From assembly GCF_003086295.3 (NCBI RefSeq), contig NC_092051.1, positions 76,447,772 to 76,511,771 of the forward strand: a stretch of DNA of 64,000 nt. The letters are read 5' to 3'. Of this stretch, positions 1 to 11,483 are shown piece after piece. A program made the translations under genes and the position numbers. Within the stretch, counting starts at the first letter, position 1; every line of letters starts with the position of its first letter. The DNA comes from Arachis hypogaea. Lineage: Eukaryota > Streptophyta > Magnoliopsida > Fabales > Fabaceae. The notes under the pieces are model-generated. The model ran no database searches. It saw only the letters and a program-made list of their open reading frames with translations, and had not been told where the DNA came from.

Positions 1-654
1 ATGGATCAAAACAAGCAGCTACACCAGCAAACTCAACAGCAATTGGAATCAATAGCTAGACAAATTGATTCTCTACATTCTGCCACATTGAATGCACAAT
101 TTCCACCATGGAAACCACATTCTTATTTAAGAATGAGGGAATTTCAGCATCAGGAACAAAGGGACTTCAACTATAATAACCCCAACTTCCCAAACCTGCA
201 AAAACATCACCATACCAACAAAAATCACTACACACCACCCCAATATACACACCTCCAACCTTATCCTACCCCACCACCTGCCCAAAATGACTTCCATCAA
301 TCACCACAATTTACACAGTCACAACCAATCCTAAACTTTCAAAAACTCTATGTTCTAGAAATGATGATGGAAAGGTTTATGAAAATCCAAGAAATAACAT
401 TAATAGAGCAGGAAGACATAAGGAAAAACCAAGAGGCATATCTCAAGAGAATTGAAAGGTACATGGAACAAATGGTTCAAAACCCTGCTAAATTGGGTGA
501 GAGAGAGGGAAATATATCCCTAAGAGCCACTGAAGATGACTCGAAGAACAATGAAAAAGCTGCTGAGTTGAAAGGGAAGACAGTTATGGAAAACAAGGAG
601 AAGCCTACGGTAAGAGGAGGAAACCAAAGGCAACTGAGACTTCAACTTCCATGA
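1..654 (+). pseudogene. gag-like ORF, C-terminal part (partial at window edge)
   Basis: This is an open frame of 217 codons starting at the first base, so its true start may lie upstream. The protein is rich in Gln, Asn, His and Pro in residues 20-110, then becomes helical and charged (about 120-165, with repeated Met-Glu-Arg and Gln-Glu pairs), and ends in a polar Lys/Glu tail. This matches the layout of the region after the nucleocapsid in gag of legume Athila/Tat elements, and element F has a similar helical segment near 22085-22200. No CCHC zinc knuckle is visible. The ORF is followed 45 bp later by the same hairpin that follows the protease region of element F and pol of element H. A post-pol tail is the alternative reading. 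Confidence 0.5.
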
Positions 655-699
655 TCAGAGGATGAAGAATGTCAAGCTAGTGACAATAAAAGAGCACTT

Positions 700-717
700 G
701 TTGGGAGGCAACCCAAC
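700..717 (+). other. Conserved post-coding hairpin of retroelement A
   Basis: GTTGGG and CCCAAC can pair around a six-base loop (AGGCAA). The preceding bases, which include GTCAAGCTA and the run up to CTTGTTGG, match 23180-23210 in element F closely. The hairpin occurs at the same place, just after the last gag/pol codons, in three families of this window, so it is probably functional in the element RNA. Confidence 0.65.
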
Positions 718-2236
718 CTGAGGTAGTTTTCTTTCCATAGTTATTTTAATAAAAAGGTTAATTAACTTCATCTATAATGCAAGAAGCTAAGTTTGGTGTT
801 GCACACCAACACAATCTAAGGGAGAATGAAGGATTCTAAGTTTGGTGTTCCACCAAAATCTTACTTAAAAGCACATTCTCACTTTCTGCATAATATAGGC
901 TTCAAGCATACTGGATGAACTAGTTAGCCATTTTACTGCATTTCTTAGTTTCCAGTTCTATCACTTGTGAAAGAGAAAAAGAAATTATCACACATGGTTA
1001 ACCATGGGCAAGGTACTAAGTTTGGTGTTCCCACACCAAAGTAAGTTCAAAAAGCCCGAAAATAAATCATGAAAATTAACCATTGTTTCCAAGTGCTTGG
1101 GGAACAAGCAACTTTCAATATCATTGCAGAGGCCCATACAAGCTGTTAGAAGGATTAAGCATCATCAACCAAAGAGACAAAAGATGAACTTAAAGGCCAG
1201 CAATGATGATGATGAGAAGAAGGAAATCAAGCAAACTTCAACAGGTTGTATTGTTAAGTCATTGTTTTGCATCAAATATTGCTGTGATTGAAAGTTGGAT
1301 TGTATCCTGATCTATCCTGCCTATCTGCATAGCATAGTTTTTTTTATTTACCCCTGCCTGCCTGCATAACATAGTCTTTCTTTATAAGTCAATAAGCAAG
1401 GTGTCTGATCATTCACAACATTCTTATCTTCAAAACTTGTTTGCACTCAATTTTCAAGAAATGCATCACATGAAAGTTCTTTGAAAAGAAGGATTAAGGA
1501 ATTAAACAATTTTGAGGCAAGCAAAAGATTAGGAGAAGTGGTGGTTCTGGTTATATGATTTTGTACTGAGGTTGCATGCTTGTGAAAACTTGCATGGGAG
1601 CTCATAGGCAGGACATGAAGTTCAAAGAAGTATTGTGGAGATTCTCAAAAATCTATTGATCCAAGAAGCAGCAAACAAAACAAAAGAAAGAAAAGAAAAT
1701 ACAAAAACAAAAAGAACATGGTCCAAGGCTCTGAGCATCAATTACTAGGCAGAAAAGAAAGAAGAAACAATGACTCAAAGAGTTGTTAGCCTAGTAAAAT
1801 GCTTGTGGTTGAAGTGTGTCAAGGAAAGAGGCTTGAGCAAGTAAATCCTTAGGGGTGTTTTAACACCTAATACCTTAAAACCAACTGGTTTAGGAGTATT
1901 GATTGAAAGCTTATCTAAAGAGCCGCTTTGAGACATGATACTTAGAGTCGAGACCAAGGCACAGAAACTATAAGCTGCTTCAAGGTGATTACACATAAAG
2001 AGATCTCCATGGTACCATTTGAATGAAAATCCTAAGACCTACGACTCCCAATATGTAAGGACTAGTGAGCACTGAAGCCCTTGCATGAGCATATGATTTA
2101 GAGTTCACCCCACTGATACTTGATCACTTCACTCACTGCACTTTACAAGTGTTCCTCAATCCATCTTAATTGAAAGAACTTTGGAGCATAAATCTATTTC
2201 TTGCTTGGGGACAAGCAAGCTTTAAGTTTGGTGTTG
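718..2236 (+). other. Non-coding internal region of element A
   Basis: I see no convincing gene in this stretch; the short frames at 1097-1291 and 1775-1996 have no recognisable features. It contains four copies of a word close to AAGTTTGGTGTT (788-800, 837-849, 1017-1029 and 2223-2235). The last one lies directly against the 3' LTR, where a polypurine tract would be expected. Confidence 0.6.
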
Positions 2237-3977
2237 TGATGACAAGTCATCTTAGCCCATTTTAGCTAGTCTTTTTCTTTAGTTTACATTAGAATTATGC
2301 ACTTTCTTGAGCTACAAGCAAGCTAATTGAGTAGATTTTCATATTTCCCTTGATTGAACCAACCATATGTGAATTCATGCCATTTCATGAGGTTTTGAGC
2401 TATATTTGTTGCATATTGTGGAAGATTGAATACCTCATGATTTTGAGCAAAGCTTTGATTAGTTTGGTTGATCAATGATAGGTGAAGAAGGCTTGGAGAA
2501 AGGTTGAAGCAAAGAGGAATGGCTAGAAGTGAAGAGAGGACAATGGAATAAGTGAGAATTGAACCGGGTTGCATGAAGTTAGCCCCAACGTTAGCCCCCT
2601 AACTTGGAGGCTAACGTTGGGCATGTAAATCGCTCCCTGGAAGTGGCCAACGTTAGCTCCAACGTTAGCCCCCTAACTTGGAGGCTAACGTTGGAACTTG
2701 AGAATTTCTCCCCTGGGCACCAACGTTTGCGCCAACGTTAGCCCCCTAACTTGGAGGCTAACGTTGGCACATGAACCACAAAGGGGGAGTAGGCCAACGT
2801 TTGCGCCAACGTTAGCCCCCTAACTTGGAGGCTAACGTTGGCGCCACTAATATCAAGCATTGCCAACGTTAGGGTCAAAGTTAGACCCCTAACGTTGGCA
2901 CCAACGTCCAAACCAGGGAATTTAGCTTGCTGATATGAAAAGTTAGGGTCAAAGTTAGACCCCTAACTTTGACCCTAACGTTGAGATCATCTTTGGCCAA
3001 CTTCAAAAACCGGTTCAATTGGTTCACTTCGGTTCTTCTTCAATCTTCAAAGAGCAATCAACCAAGGCCTCTTTCAACCCAATTCCACCAAGAACAAAGG
3101 CCCAACTCAAGGCTTGAAGATCATTTTGGAAAGTGTATAAATAGGATAGAATTCAAGTTATTAGAGAGCTTTCCTTTTAGAATTTTCAATATAGTTTTCG
3201 GAGAGCTTTTGAACTTGAGTGAACTTTAATTTCTTGTTTTCATTGCTTTCAATTTTCATTTTACATTTGTCTTGGATCTTGGATTGGAGAATTGAAGAAA
3301 TTCTGTTTCAATCTCAATCTTGGATCTCTCTGTTTTCTTTACTTTACTGTTAATTGAATTTCATTTACGGTTCATTGTTCTTCATCTCTTTTCCTTGCAA
3401 TTTACAATTTCCTTGCTATTGTTCTTGTTTGATCTAGGAAGGCATTGAGATCTAGACTTAGTTTTCTAGTCTCTGGGTCCTGAGATCTGAATTTCTCATT
3501 TCAATTCCCTGTTTATTGCTTTTTCTGTTCATTTACTTTACTGCTTCAAGATCCGGTTCAATCCCAATTCCCTTTCCCTCTTCTGTTTGATGCAATTTAG
3601 TTTTTCCTTGTTTAAATTCTGCAAATCCATTCCCCAATTCCCTTTATATTTCAAGCAATTTATATTTCTTGCACTTTAAGATTCCGCAATTTACATTTCT
3701 TGCACTTTAAGTTTCTGCCATTTAATTTCTTGTTCTTTAAGTTTCAGCAATTTACTTTCCCGCTCTCTTTAATTTCATGCAATTTACATTCTGCAATTCA
3801 TAAATCACCCAACCAACACTTGATTCGCTTGACTAAATCAACCACTAAACTAAAATTGCTCAATCCTTCAATCCCTGTGGGATCGACCTCACTCCCGTGA
3901 GTTTTTATTACTTGATACGACCCGGTACACTTGCCGGTTAGTTGTGTGATGTTTTGTGAGAGATTCGTTTCTCATCA
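2237..3977 (+). repeat. 3' LTR of element A (1741 bp)
   Basis: The LTR begins TGATGACAAG and ends CTCATCA, so its termini are the inverted repeat TGATGA/TCATCA. About 80 bp before the end is the module GATCGACCTCACTCCCGTGAG followed by TTTATTACTTG and a CGACCCGGTACACTTGCCGG run. The same module occurs near the 3' end of other LTRs in the window. The middle holds a cluster of CCAACGTTAG/CTAACGTTGG palindromes (2576-2990). The T-rich stretch at 3230-3800 has no coding potential. Confidence 0.85.
2576..2990 (+). repeat. Array of palindromic words CCAACGTTAG...CTAACGTTGG
   Basis: There are at least five units in which GCCAACGTTAGCCCCCTAAC is followed by a complementary GGCTAACGTTGGC, separated by 25-40 bp of unrelated sequence. 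Each unit can fold into a strong hairpin with the stem TTAGCCCCCTAACTTGGAGG closing on itself. The last units change to AGGGTCAAAGTTAGACCCCTAAC. Function unknown. Confidence 0.85.
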
Positions 3978-3984
3978 AAATATC

Positions 3985-4991
3985 TCACCAATGGTCAAGG
4001 CAGGAGTCAAATGAATCCCCAAAGATGAAGAAGTCATCTATGAACACTTCAAGGAATTTCTCCACCATATCAGAGAAAATGGAGAGCATACACCTCTGAA
4101 AGATTGCAGGTGCATTGCACAGGCCAAATGACATCCACCTATAAGCAAACACACTATATGGGCATGTAAATGCTATTTTTTCTTGGTCCTGAGGATTCAT
4201 TGCAATTTGATTATAGCATGAATAGCCATCCAAAAAGTAGTAGAATGCATGACCCACCAGTCTCTCTAGCATTTGATCTATAAATGGCAAAGGAAAATGA
4301 TCCTTTCTGGTGGCGTTATTGAGTCTCCTATAGTCAATACACATACGCCACCCTGTAACTGTTCTTGTGGGAATCAGTTCATTCTTTTTATTATGAACCA
4401 CTGTCATGCCTTTCTTTTTGGGAACAACTTGGACAGGGCTCACCCAGGGCTGTCTGAGATAGGATAAATAATCCCAGCCTCCCATAATTTTGACTTCCTT
4501 TTGCACCACTTCCTTCATGGCTGGATTCAGTCGCCTTTGTGGTTGCACCATTGGTTTGGCATCATCTTCCAGCAGGATCTTGTGCATGCATCGGATTGGG
4601 CTATTGCCCTTAAGGTCACTGTTAGTCCACCCAAGAGCTGTCTTGTGTGTCTTTAGCACTTGGATTAGTACTTTTTCTTCCTGTGGTTCTAAGGCAGAGT
4701 TATGATCACAGGATAAGTATCCCCATCTCCTAGAGATGCATATTTCAAGGATGATGGTAATGGCTTGAGCTCGAGTTTAGGAGGCTTATCTTCTTCCTTA
4801 GGAGTTCTCAAAGGCTCCTTCATTTCTTCTGGCTCCTCCAAATCAGGCTGAGCATCACAAAAGATGTTGTTCAGCTCATCTTCGAGTCTCTCAACCATGT
4901 TCATTTCTTCCACCAGGGAATCAATGATATCAATACTCATGCACTCCTCTGGGGTGTCTGGATACTGCATAGCTTTGACAGCATTCAGCAC
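3985..4991 (-). pseudogene. Reverse transcriptase fragment of element B
   Basis: The minus frame 4659-3985 shows the Ty3-type RT core: [30 protein letters not shown], a FLDGYSCYNQI block, [15 protein letters not shown], and the catalytic FIDD box (YVDD in many relatives). The frame 4991-4689 upstream is the protease-RT linker ending in PKLELKPLPSSLKYASLGD. The two are separated by a stop, and around 4480 a local frame slip replaces the usual segment before [13 protein letters not shown]. The RT stops just after the FIDD region at the junction with element A, so RNase H and integrase are missing. Confidence 0.88.
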
Positions 4992-5030
4992 GAACTCATC
5001 CTCATTGACTCTCAGGGTTACTTCCCCTTT

Positions 5031-5471
5031 TTAATCGTCAATGAGGGTTTTTCCTGTAGTTAAGAAGGGTCTTCTTAGAATGATGGGTGCACTCTTGTGC
5101 TCGTCTATTTCCAGTACCACAAAATCCGTGGGGAAAGCAAAGGGTCCAACCCTAACAATCATGTCCTCAATCACGCCTGATGGAAGCTTAACAGAGCCAA
5201 CAGCAAGTTGAAGACATATGCGGGTCGGTTTAACTTCTTGAGTCAAACAGAGCCTCTTTATTAATGATGCAGGTATTAGGTTAATACTTGCTCCAAGATC
5301 ACATAGGGCTGTCCTTGTGCAGACATCCCCTAGGGTGCATGGTATCATAAAACTCCCAGGGTCTTTTAGTTTCTCCAGTAAGCTCTTTTTGATCAATGCA
5401 CTGCATTCTTCAGTGAGAAAGACTGTTTCTGCCTCTCTCCAATCCTTCTTATAACTTAGGATGTCTTTCAT
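5031..5471 (-). pseudogene. Aspartic protease region of element B
   Basis: The 146-codon minus frame contains LCDLGASINLIPASL, the retropepsin active-site motif (D-L-G-A in place of D-T/S-G). It is preceded by PGSFMIPCTLG and followed by APIILRRPFLTTGKTLIDD, which matches the ILG/ILRRPFL flap-side block of Athila-like proteases. It sits between gag and RT, as expected. The frame closes before RT, so the gag-pol polyprotein is interrupted. Homologous to the region 22559-22920 of element F. Confidence 0.85.
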
Positions 5472-5704
5472 GAACTTAGCATAAGAAGGTATCTACTCAA
5501 GAGCCTCTGCAAAAGAGATCTTGATCTCAAGTGTCTTGAGATAATTCGCAAAGTGGGCAAACTGTTTATCTTTTTCCACTTGACAGAGTCTCTGAGGAAA
5601 TGGCATCTTGGCCCTATACTTATCAACCTTAGTTTATGTAGGTTAGATGCCTATAGAAACGGAAGGGGGGTCTTATCAACACTTACATGTGTCTGACCAT
5701 CCCT

Positions 5705-5855
5705 GTTTGGGTGTTCAACGCCCTTGTTGAACCTTTCCTGGCGTTCAATGCCAGGAATACTATCCCTTTTTGGGCGTTCAACGCCAGGACTGCTGCCCCT
5801 TCTTGGCGTTGAACGCTAATGACATTCCTCTCTGGGCGTTCAACGCCCTCAGAGG
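5705..5855. repeat. GGCGTTCAACGCC palindromic words in element B internal region
   Basis: There are four or five near-copies of GGCGTTCAACGCC(C/A) or GCGTTGAACGC in about 150 bp, for instance at 5762-5780 and 5837-5850. The same word is found in the LTR of this element at 8795-8912. Confidence 0.8.
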
Positions 5856-6117
5856 TGTCTTGGACTGTAGTCTGGTCATCCTCTGTCAGCTTTTCTTCTC
5901 TTGGTTTCCTGTTGTTCTGAGGTTAGGTGTTTAATGTTTTTGCACTCCTCAGTTGAATAGCCTGACACTATTCTTTTATCTGTTTAGATAATTGCTGCCT
6001 AGTTTGACTCATCTGTGCTTCTACATTCCTGTTGGAGGTCTGAGTTTCTCGCAAAGCCTCTTGTAATTCCAACAACTGCTGTGCAAGGGCGTGTAGCTGC
6101 TGAATCAATGGGCCATT

Positions 6118-6850
6118 CTATTCTAGAGGGTTAGACTCATTAGACACTGCTTTAACCTCTCCTTTTATGCAAGTCTCAACAACCGAGTACAGATGCTGGT
6201 TCGTGGCAACTGTCTCAATAAGTTCATGAGCCTCTTCAATTGTTTTCCTCATAAGTATAGAACCACCAGCAGAGTTGTCTAGAGACATTCTAGCCATGTC
6301 TGTTAGGCCGTAATAGAAAATGTCTAATTGCACCTATTCTAAAAACATTTCTGTGGGGCATTTTCGTAGCATTCTTCCATACCTCCCCCTGGCATCATAA
6401 AGAGATTCATTATTCTCTTGCTTGAAGCCTTGGATGTCCAGGCTTAACTAGGTTAACTTCCTTGGGGGAAAGTATTGATTCAAAAACTTGTCTACTAGTT
6501 GCTTCCATGTTTTCAAGCTGGATTAGGGTTGGTTATCTAACCCCCTCTTCGCTTGGTCTCTTATAGCAAAGGGAAAGAGTAGCAGTCTGTAGACATCCTG
6601 ATCCACCCCTTCAGTGTGTACTGTGTCAGCAATTTGTAAGAAATTTTCCGGAAACTCAGTAGGCTCTTCCTGTGAAAGTCTAGAGTATTGGCAGTTTTGC
6701 TGTACCAGAGTAATGAGCTGAGGGGGTTTAGCTCAAAATTACTTGCTCTAATGGGGGTATACTGATACTTCTTCCATAGAAGTCAGGAGTGGGGGCCGTA
6801 TAGGACCCCAGAGTTCTTCTGAACTGTTAATTCCTAATTGGGTCCATGAT
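6118..6850 (-). pseudogene. Gag remnant of element B
   Basis: Minus-strand translation recovers pieces of Ty3-type gag. The 71-codon frame at 6333-6118 holds LDIFYYGLTDMARMSLDNSA and GGSI, nearly matching 21470-21560 of element F. Further upstream (about 6850-6760) pieces match the start of F gag, including a GRSISIP-like block. Several stops and frameshifts separate the pieces. Gag would form the capsid of the element particle. Confidence 0.75.
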
Positions 6851-7824
6851 GAAGGATGGTAGGAGAATTAGAAATAAAATTGGAAATTAGAATTAAAATA
6901 TTTTTGTTTTTATTTAATTCGAAAAACAAGAAGGAAATTAAAAGGTAAAATTAGAAACTATAGTTGTCTTAGCTTTTAATTAATTAGAAAGAATTGAAAA
7001 TTAATTTTGATTTTTAAAAATGGTTTTCTAAAATAGAAAAGAGAGGAATTAGTTAGGAAGCTTTCGAAAGGAAAGGAAAGAGAAAGGAAAGTATTAAAGA
7101 GATATCCAACTTTTAAAATTAAAATAAGATAAAACAAGTAACTAATTAAGAAAGATTTAAAAATTAGATAAGATAGTAGATTTGAAAAATATTTGATTTT
7201 AAAAATTTTGAAATTTAAAATTGGAAAGAAAAAGTCAACAAGATAAAATAAGAATTGAAAAGATTTGAAAAAGATTTGATGTTGAATTTCGAAATTGAAG
7301 CAAGATAAGATAAAGTTTTGAAAAAAAGTTTAAAAGATAAGAAATGGTGAAGATCTGAAAAAGATTTGAAAATATAAGATTTAAAATTTAAAATTTAAAC
7401 TTTACTAACAAGAAAACACTAAATTTAAAATTTTTAAATCAAGATAAGTAAAAAGGAACAAGATTTTTGAAAATTTAACTAAAGATAGAAAAGATAAAAT
7501 TTTTTTTGAATTAATGAAGAAAGAGAAAAACAACCAAAAGACACCAAACTTAAAACTTTTAGATCAAAACAAGAAAAGAAACAAGAACAACTTGAATACC
7601 AAGATGAACACTCAAGAACAAATTCGAAAATTTAAAGAAAATAAAGAACAGACAAAGGACACCAAACTTAGAAATTGGTACTAGACGCAAACAAAAGACA
7701 AAGAAAATATTGATTTTGAAAAAGTTTTTGAAAAAGAAAACAAAAGACACAGTTAAAGAGTTACTAAACCTTAAAGTACCTAATCTAACTAACAAGATAG
7801 TCGGTAGTTTGTCAAACTCGAACA
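6851..7824 (-). other. Leader of element B between PBS and gag
   Basis: A very A-rich (plus) / T-rich (minus) stretch with repeated AAGATTTGAAAA and TTTTGAAAAA runs. It resembles the leader of element F (19296-20824) read in the other direction. Two copies of the word ACACCAAACTTA (complement of TAAGTTTGGTGT) lie at 7541-7552 and 7659-7670. I see no gene. Confidence 0.6.
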
Positions 7825-7842
7825 ATCCCCGACAACGATGCC
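7825..7842 (-). other. Primer-binding site of element B (tRNA-Asp type)
   Basis: The minus strand reads TGGCATCGTTGTCGGGGA, three mismatches from TGGCGCCGTTGCCGGGGA, which pairs with the 3' end of plant tRNA-Asp. It lies seven bases inside the LTR edge. Confidence 0.8.
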
Positions 7843-7849
7843 AAAAACA

Positions 7850-9287
7850 TGGTGCACGATCTCACGGAGATTGTTGGTTTGAACAAGAAATGGCTACCTT
7901 GTATATCTTAGTCAGGCGGATAGAAAATATAGTTGTTGTGGAAAAACGCATAAAAATAGAATAAATAAAGTGTTACTGGATTGGTGTGAAATTAGTGATG
8001 AGAGAACGGTTGAGGCTTCGGAGATGCTTCCTCCTTCTGGATCAACTTTCTCACTGTCTAATTCAACTTTTGATGATTCATTCCATGGTAGGCTGTAAGT
8101 GATTAACGCTAGGTCAGTGGTCATTAATCTTCTCTGCTTCAAGTTAAACGCCAGGTCTGTGGTCATCTAATTTGAACGGGGGTGAAGCTCTAGCAGTCCA
8201 TTCCCTTGGTGATCCTATTCAAAATGCCACAGACAAGGTCGGATCTTCCAGATCAAAGAATGCTGCTTCACGATTCTAGCCTATACCACAAAGGCCCTAA
8301 TCGCCCTGTACCTCGGCTGAACTGATGTCTCCAAGTCCCCAACGAAGTTATGGATTAGCTGTCTAAGAGATGTATAATCAAGCTTGTGGTTCAGTACTGT
8401 CCCGTCAAGGACTCGCATGAACCCATGTAGAATAGGGATGACAGTCAAGTTACACTCCCAATTCATTAGGATGAATAACGAAGATACATCTTACAATGAA
8501 ATCAAGCATAGATTGAAATAGAATAGTGATATTATTAATCCATAAGAATCAGCAGAGCTCCTAACCTTAACCTAGGAGGTTAGTGACTCATAGCTTACAG
8601 AAAAGTAATGAAAGGTTCGAATGAGCAAAAATGAGGTAGAAGATCCTAAACATGGTTGATCTTCTACTATATATACTAAACTAATAACTAAGAAGTACAA
8701 AAATATGATAAACTAGGTTGATAGTGCGAAAATCCACTTCTGGGGCCCACTTGGTGAGTGTTTGGGCTGAGCTAGGGGTGACTCAACGAGCTAGTATCCT
8801 TCTTGGGCATTGAACGCCAGCTTTGGAATCCTTTTTGGGTGTTGGACGCCAGCTGCTCCCTTTTGGTTGTCCAATGCCAGGAAGAGGGTGAAGTGCTGGC
8901 ATTGAATGCTAGCTTTGGACATTTATTTCCAGAGCATAGTATGGACTATTATATATTGCTGAAAATCCCTGGATGTTAGCTTTTCGATTCTATTGAGAGC
9001 ATGCCATTTAGATTTTGGTATCTCCAAAAATGCTCCTTCGAGTACACAGAGGTCAGAATCCGACAGCATTTGCAGTCCTTTCTCTGTCTTTGACTAAGAC
9101 TCCTCCAAAACTCCTTAATTTCAGCCAGAAATTACCTGAAATCATCATAAAACACACAAACTCAAAGTAGAATCTGAAAATGTGAATTTTGCACTAAAAC
9201 CTACGAAAACATAATAACACTTAAACAAAACATAATAAAAACTATATGAAAATGATGCCGAGAAATGTATAAAATATCCGCTCATCA
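7850..9287 (-). repeat. 5' LTR of element B (1438 bp)
   Basis: Read on the minus strand, it begins TGATGAGCGGATA (9287) and ends GTGCACCA (7850), directly before the PBS. It carries the CGTTCAACGCC-type words at 8795-8912. It belongs to the same broad family as the LTRs of elements F and K, but differs in much of its interior. Confidence 0.85.
8795..8912. repeat. Palindromic words in the element B LTR
   Basis: Degenerate copies of TTGAACGCCAG, TTGGACGCCAG, TCCAATGCCAG and GGCATTGAATGC are spaced about 30 bp apart. They are an eroded form of the GGCGTTGAACGCC word seen cleanly in element F. Confidence 0.7.
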
Positions 9288-9307
9288 CTTTCTCTCTCTA
9301 AACTTTG

Positions 9308-9356
<49 letters not shown>

Positions 9357-10110
9357 TTCTGCATCTCTCCCCCCCAAAATACCTCCGGCAACCCCCACTG
9401 CAACAGCCTCCAAAGACTGCTTGGACTCTATGCTTTGTGTTGGTCGTTCTGTCGCCGATGTTTTCGTCACTCATGCCACTGTTATCGCCGCTGCTGCCAT
9501 TACTCCCTGTGTCGCTGGAGCTCCCTCATTCTTCCCTCGATGTAGTTTGTCCTCCTCCCTCTCCCTATAATTTTTTTTTTGCAATTTATTTTAAAAAACC
9601 CTAATGCAGCCTACTGGTTGGTCACCACCACTACTACTACGTCGTTCACGCTGTCACTACGCCAGAAAAGTCCTCTGTGCCACCACTATCTCCAGGTAAC
9701 TCATTCACTAGTTAGTTTAGATTAGTTAAACTCCACCCTAATTTATTGTGTATGCCTCTGTTTTTGTTTTATTTTGATTTTGTTCTATTTTTATTGGATT
9801 TTAGGGTTTGTTCTAATTTTGTAATTTTTTTATTTATTCTGATTTGGATTTTAGGATTTATTCTGGGTACATTATTTTATTTTAATTTTGAAATTTCTGA
9901 TTTTTGAATTTATTATTTTTTTATTTCCATTCTAGTTAGTTCTTAATTTTTTCTATTCCTGATATTTGTTCCTGTTTTAATTTGTTCTTGATTCTTAGAG
10001 AGTTTTTTAAGTTTTCCATTGTTATTCAATTATTACTTGTTGTTCTTAGTTCTTAATTTTAGTTATACTTTGTCATTGTTAGAGTTCTCTGTTATAATTT
10101 TAAAAGATTG
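9288..10110 (+). pseudogene. 5' leader and first intron of the shaggy-like kinase pseudogene
   Basis: The stretch starts with a (CT)n tract (9291-9361), then C/T-rich gene-like DNA, and a likely splice donor at CTCCAG|GTAACT (about 9696). A T-rich intron-like stretch runs to 10105, ending TTTTAAAAG just before the solo LTR. This is the usual layout of a plant 5' UTR with intron ahead of the coding exon at 11361. The frame at 9265-9570 is low-complexity and I do not accept it as a gene. Inference from position and base composition only. Confidence 0.4.
9291..9361 (+). repeat. (CT)n microsatellite
   Basis: An uninterrupted or nearly uninterrupted run of CT with a few TTT and CAT interruptions, typical of plant 5' UTRs. 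Confidence 0.9.
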
Positions 10111-11346
10111 TGATGCGTGAGCATCTTAAACCCGTTTTCTAGTTATTTTTATATTGTTTTGAGTTAGATTTTATTTACTTTTACTTAATTTTAGTGTAAA
10201 AATCACCTTTGGATGCTACTTTGAGTTTTTATTATATTTTTATAATTTTAGGTGAAATTCGGAGTAGTTTAGAGAAGCCTGGAGCAAGAAAGGAAAATGC
10301 TAGCAACACCTTCCCTAGGCGATGAACACCCTCCTAGCTTTTGGCGCCAGCAGGGGGGTACAGGCTAGCAATGTTAGACTTCTCCCCTTGGCGTTCAATG
10401 CCCACTCCTAAAGAACGCCAGCAGCAGCCCGTTTAACACCTCCAAGTGGATTCAGCACTTCTTAGTTTTATTTTATTTTCTTTTTATAATTTTTATTTAC
10501 AAATAATATCTTTTAGGTTTAGCATTTATTATTAGGATAGTATTTAAAGGAAAATATCAATTAAGTTTAGGATCTTCTTCCTTCCGCACTTTTCAGAACC
10601 TTATTTTCTCTGTAAGTTTTGAGCAACTAAAGCTTCTGGTTAAGGCTAGGAGCTCTATTTATTTCTATGGATTAAGATTATTATTCTTCTATTTTAATAT
10701 ATGTTTGATTCAATTCTAAAGTGTTGTTTTCATTCTTAATCTTATGAAATTGGGTGGAACGGGAGTATGACCCTTTTTCTACATGAGTTCTTGTGATTTT
10801 CGGGAGAGTTATCTCGCTTGAACTACAGCTTGAGAATACACCTCCTAGACGGCTAATCACACAACCTGATGGGGATAAGCAACATCTATTCAGACGGGAT
10901 TGGGGTAATTAGGGCCTTTGTGGTGTAAACTATCCTTCTAAACTTCACCCTCCAATCCGAATTGAATGACCACGGAAGTGGCATTTGATAAAGATTAGAG
11001 GGGATTAAATCACCAAGGGATTAAGGTTTAATCACTTACAGTTTGCCATAGAATAATGAATCATTCATTGTTAAAATAGTAAGTAAGAAGTTTTAATCCG
11101 GAAAGATAAATATCTCCAAAACCTTAACTGTTTATACCTAATTCAAGTTGCTTTCTTTATTATCTTTATTTATGTGTTTTCAACAAGAATCCCTTTTACT
11201 GTTTGCCTGACTAAGTTCAACAGGATAAGCATTGCTTGCTCAGTCCGACAATCCTTGTGAGATCGACCCTCACTCACCTAAGATATTACTTAAATGACCT
11301 AGTGCACTTATCGATTAAGTTATACGAGTTCTAATTTCGCGCACTA
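10111..11346 (+). mobile_element. Element C: solo LTR with GATTG target duplication
   Basis: The LTR starts TGATGCGTGAGCATC and ends TTTCGCGCACTA. The flanking 5-mers are GATTG at 10106-10110 and GATTG at 11347-11351, a perfect target-site duplication. Related LTRs in the window end ...CGCACACCA, so the final CA has become TA here. It carries the CGACCCTCACTCACCTAAG module (about 11263-11282) and three degenerate GGCGTTCAATGCC words (10315-10440). There is no internal domain, so it is a solo LTR left by LTR-LTR recombination. It lies at the intron/exon border of the shaggy-like pseudogene. Confidence 0.85.
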
Positions 11347-11360
11347 GATTGCAAATTGAA

Positions 11361-11483
11361 ATGGTAGTAATGATAGGGGATCAAATAAAAGAAGCTAATG
11401 GCACATCTGGTTCCAAAAATATAGCTAAAGAATTGCCCGAAATCAAAATTAGATATGAGAAAGGCAAAACCAACAATGAGAAG
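11361..11483 (+). pseudogene. Shaggy/GSK3-like kinase, first coding exon (fragment)
   Basis: The frame opens at an ATG ten bases after the GATTG duplication and gives 41 codons, including KELPEIKIRYEK. This resembles the KLPEEMNEMKIRDDK stretch in the N-terminal tail of plant shaggy-related kinases, just ahead of the catalytic domain. The exon would end GAGAAG; the donor that should follow as GT is AT here, so splicing is probably lost. The match is recalled from family knowledge, not searched. Together with the exon at 11704 it supports a kinase fragment with introns retained, i.e. DNA-level capture or truncation and not a processed copy. Confidence 0.55.

Larger units (their letters stand above)
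1..3977 (+). mobile_element. Element A: 3' part of a Ty3-type LTR retrotransposon
   Basis: The element enters from outside the window and ends with a complete LTR at 2237-3977. In order it holds the end of a gag-like ORF (1-654), a conserved hairpin (700-717), about 1.5 kb of non-coding internal DNA, and the 3' LTR. No reverse transcriptase or integrase is seen in this part. At 3978 the sequence switches abruptly to antisense reverse transcriptase of element B, so A was probably inserted into B; the expected 5-bp target duplication (3978-3982) cannot be tested because the other end of A is outside the window. Confidence 0.8.
3978..9287 (-). mobile_element. Element B: truncated Athila/Tat-like Ty3 retrotransposon
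   Basis: Reading the minus strand from 9287, the order is 5' LTR (9287-7850), PBS (7842-7825), A/T-rich leader, gag, protease, linker and reverse transcriptase. The RT stops at the junction with element A near 3978. Gag and protease are homologous to those of element F, and the LTR begins with the same TGATGAGCGGATA. Frameshifts and stops are scattered through gag and pol, so this copy is dead. Confidence 0.85.

Noticed and set aside
7559..7825. Hydrophobic Phe/Leu frame on the minus strand
   Set aside because: Part of the T-rich leader of element B; composition is due to TTT runs and it is not conserved with the F leader as a frame.
9265..9604. Ser/Leu-rich and Arg/Glu-rich frames over the CT microsatellite
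   Set aside because: Produced by (CT)n/(GA)n; likely 5' UTR, not coding.
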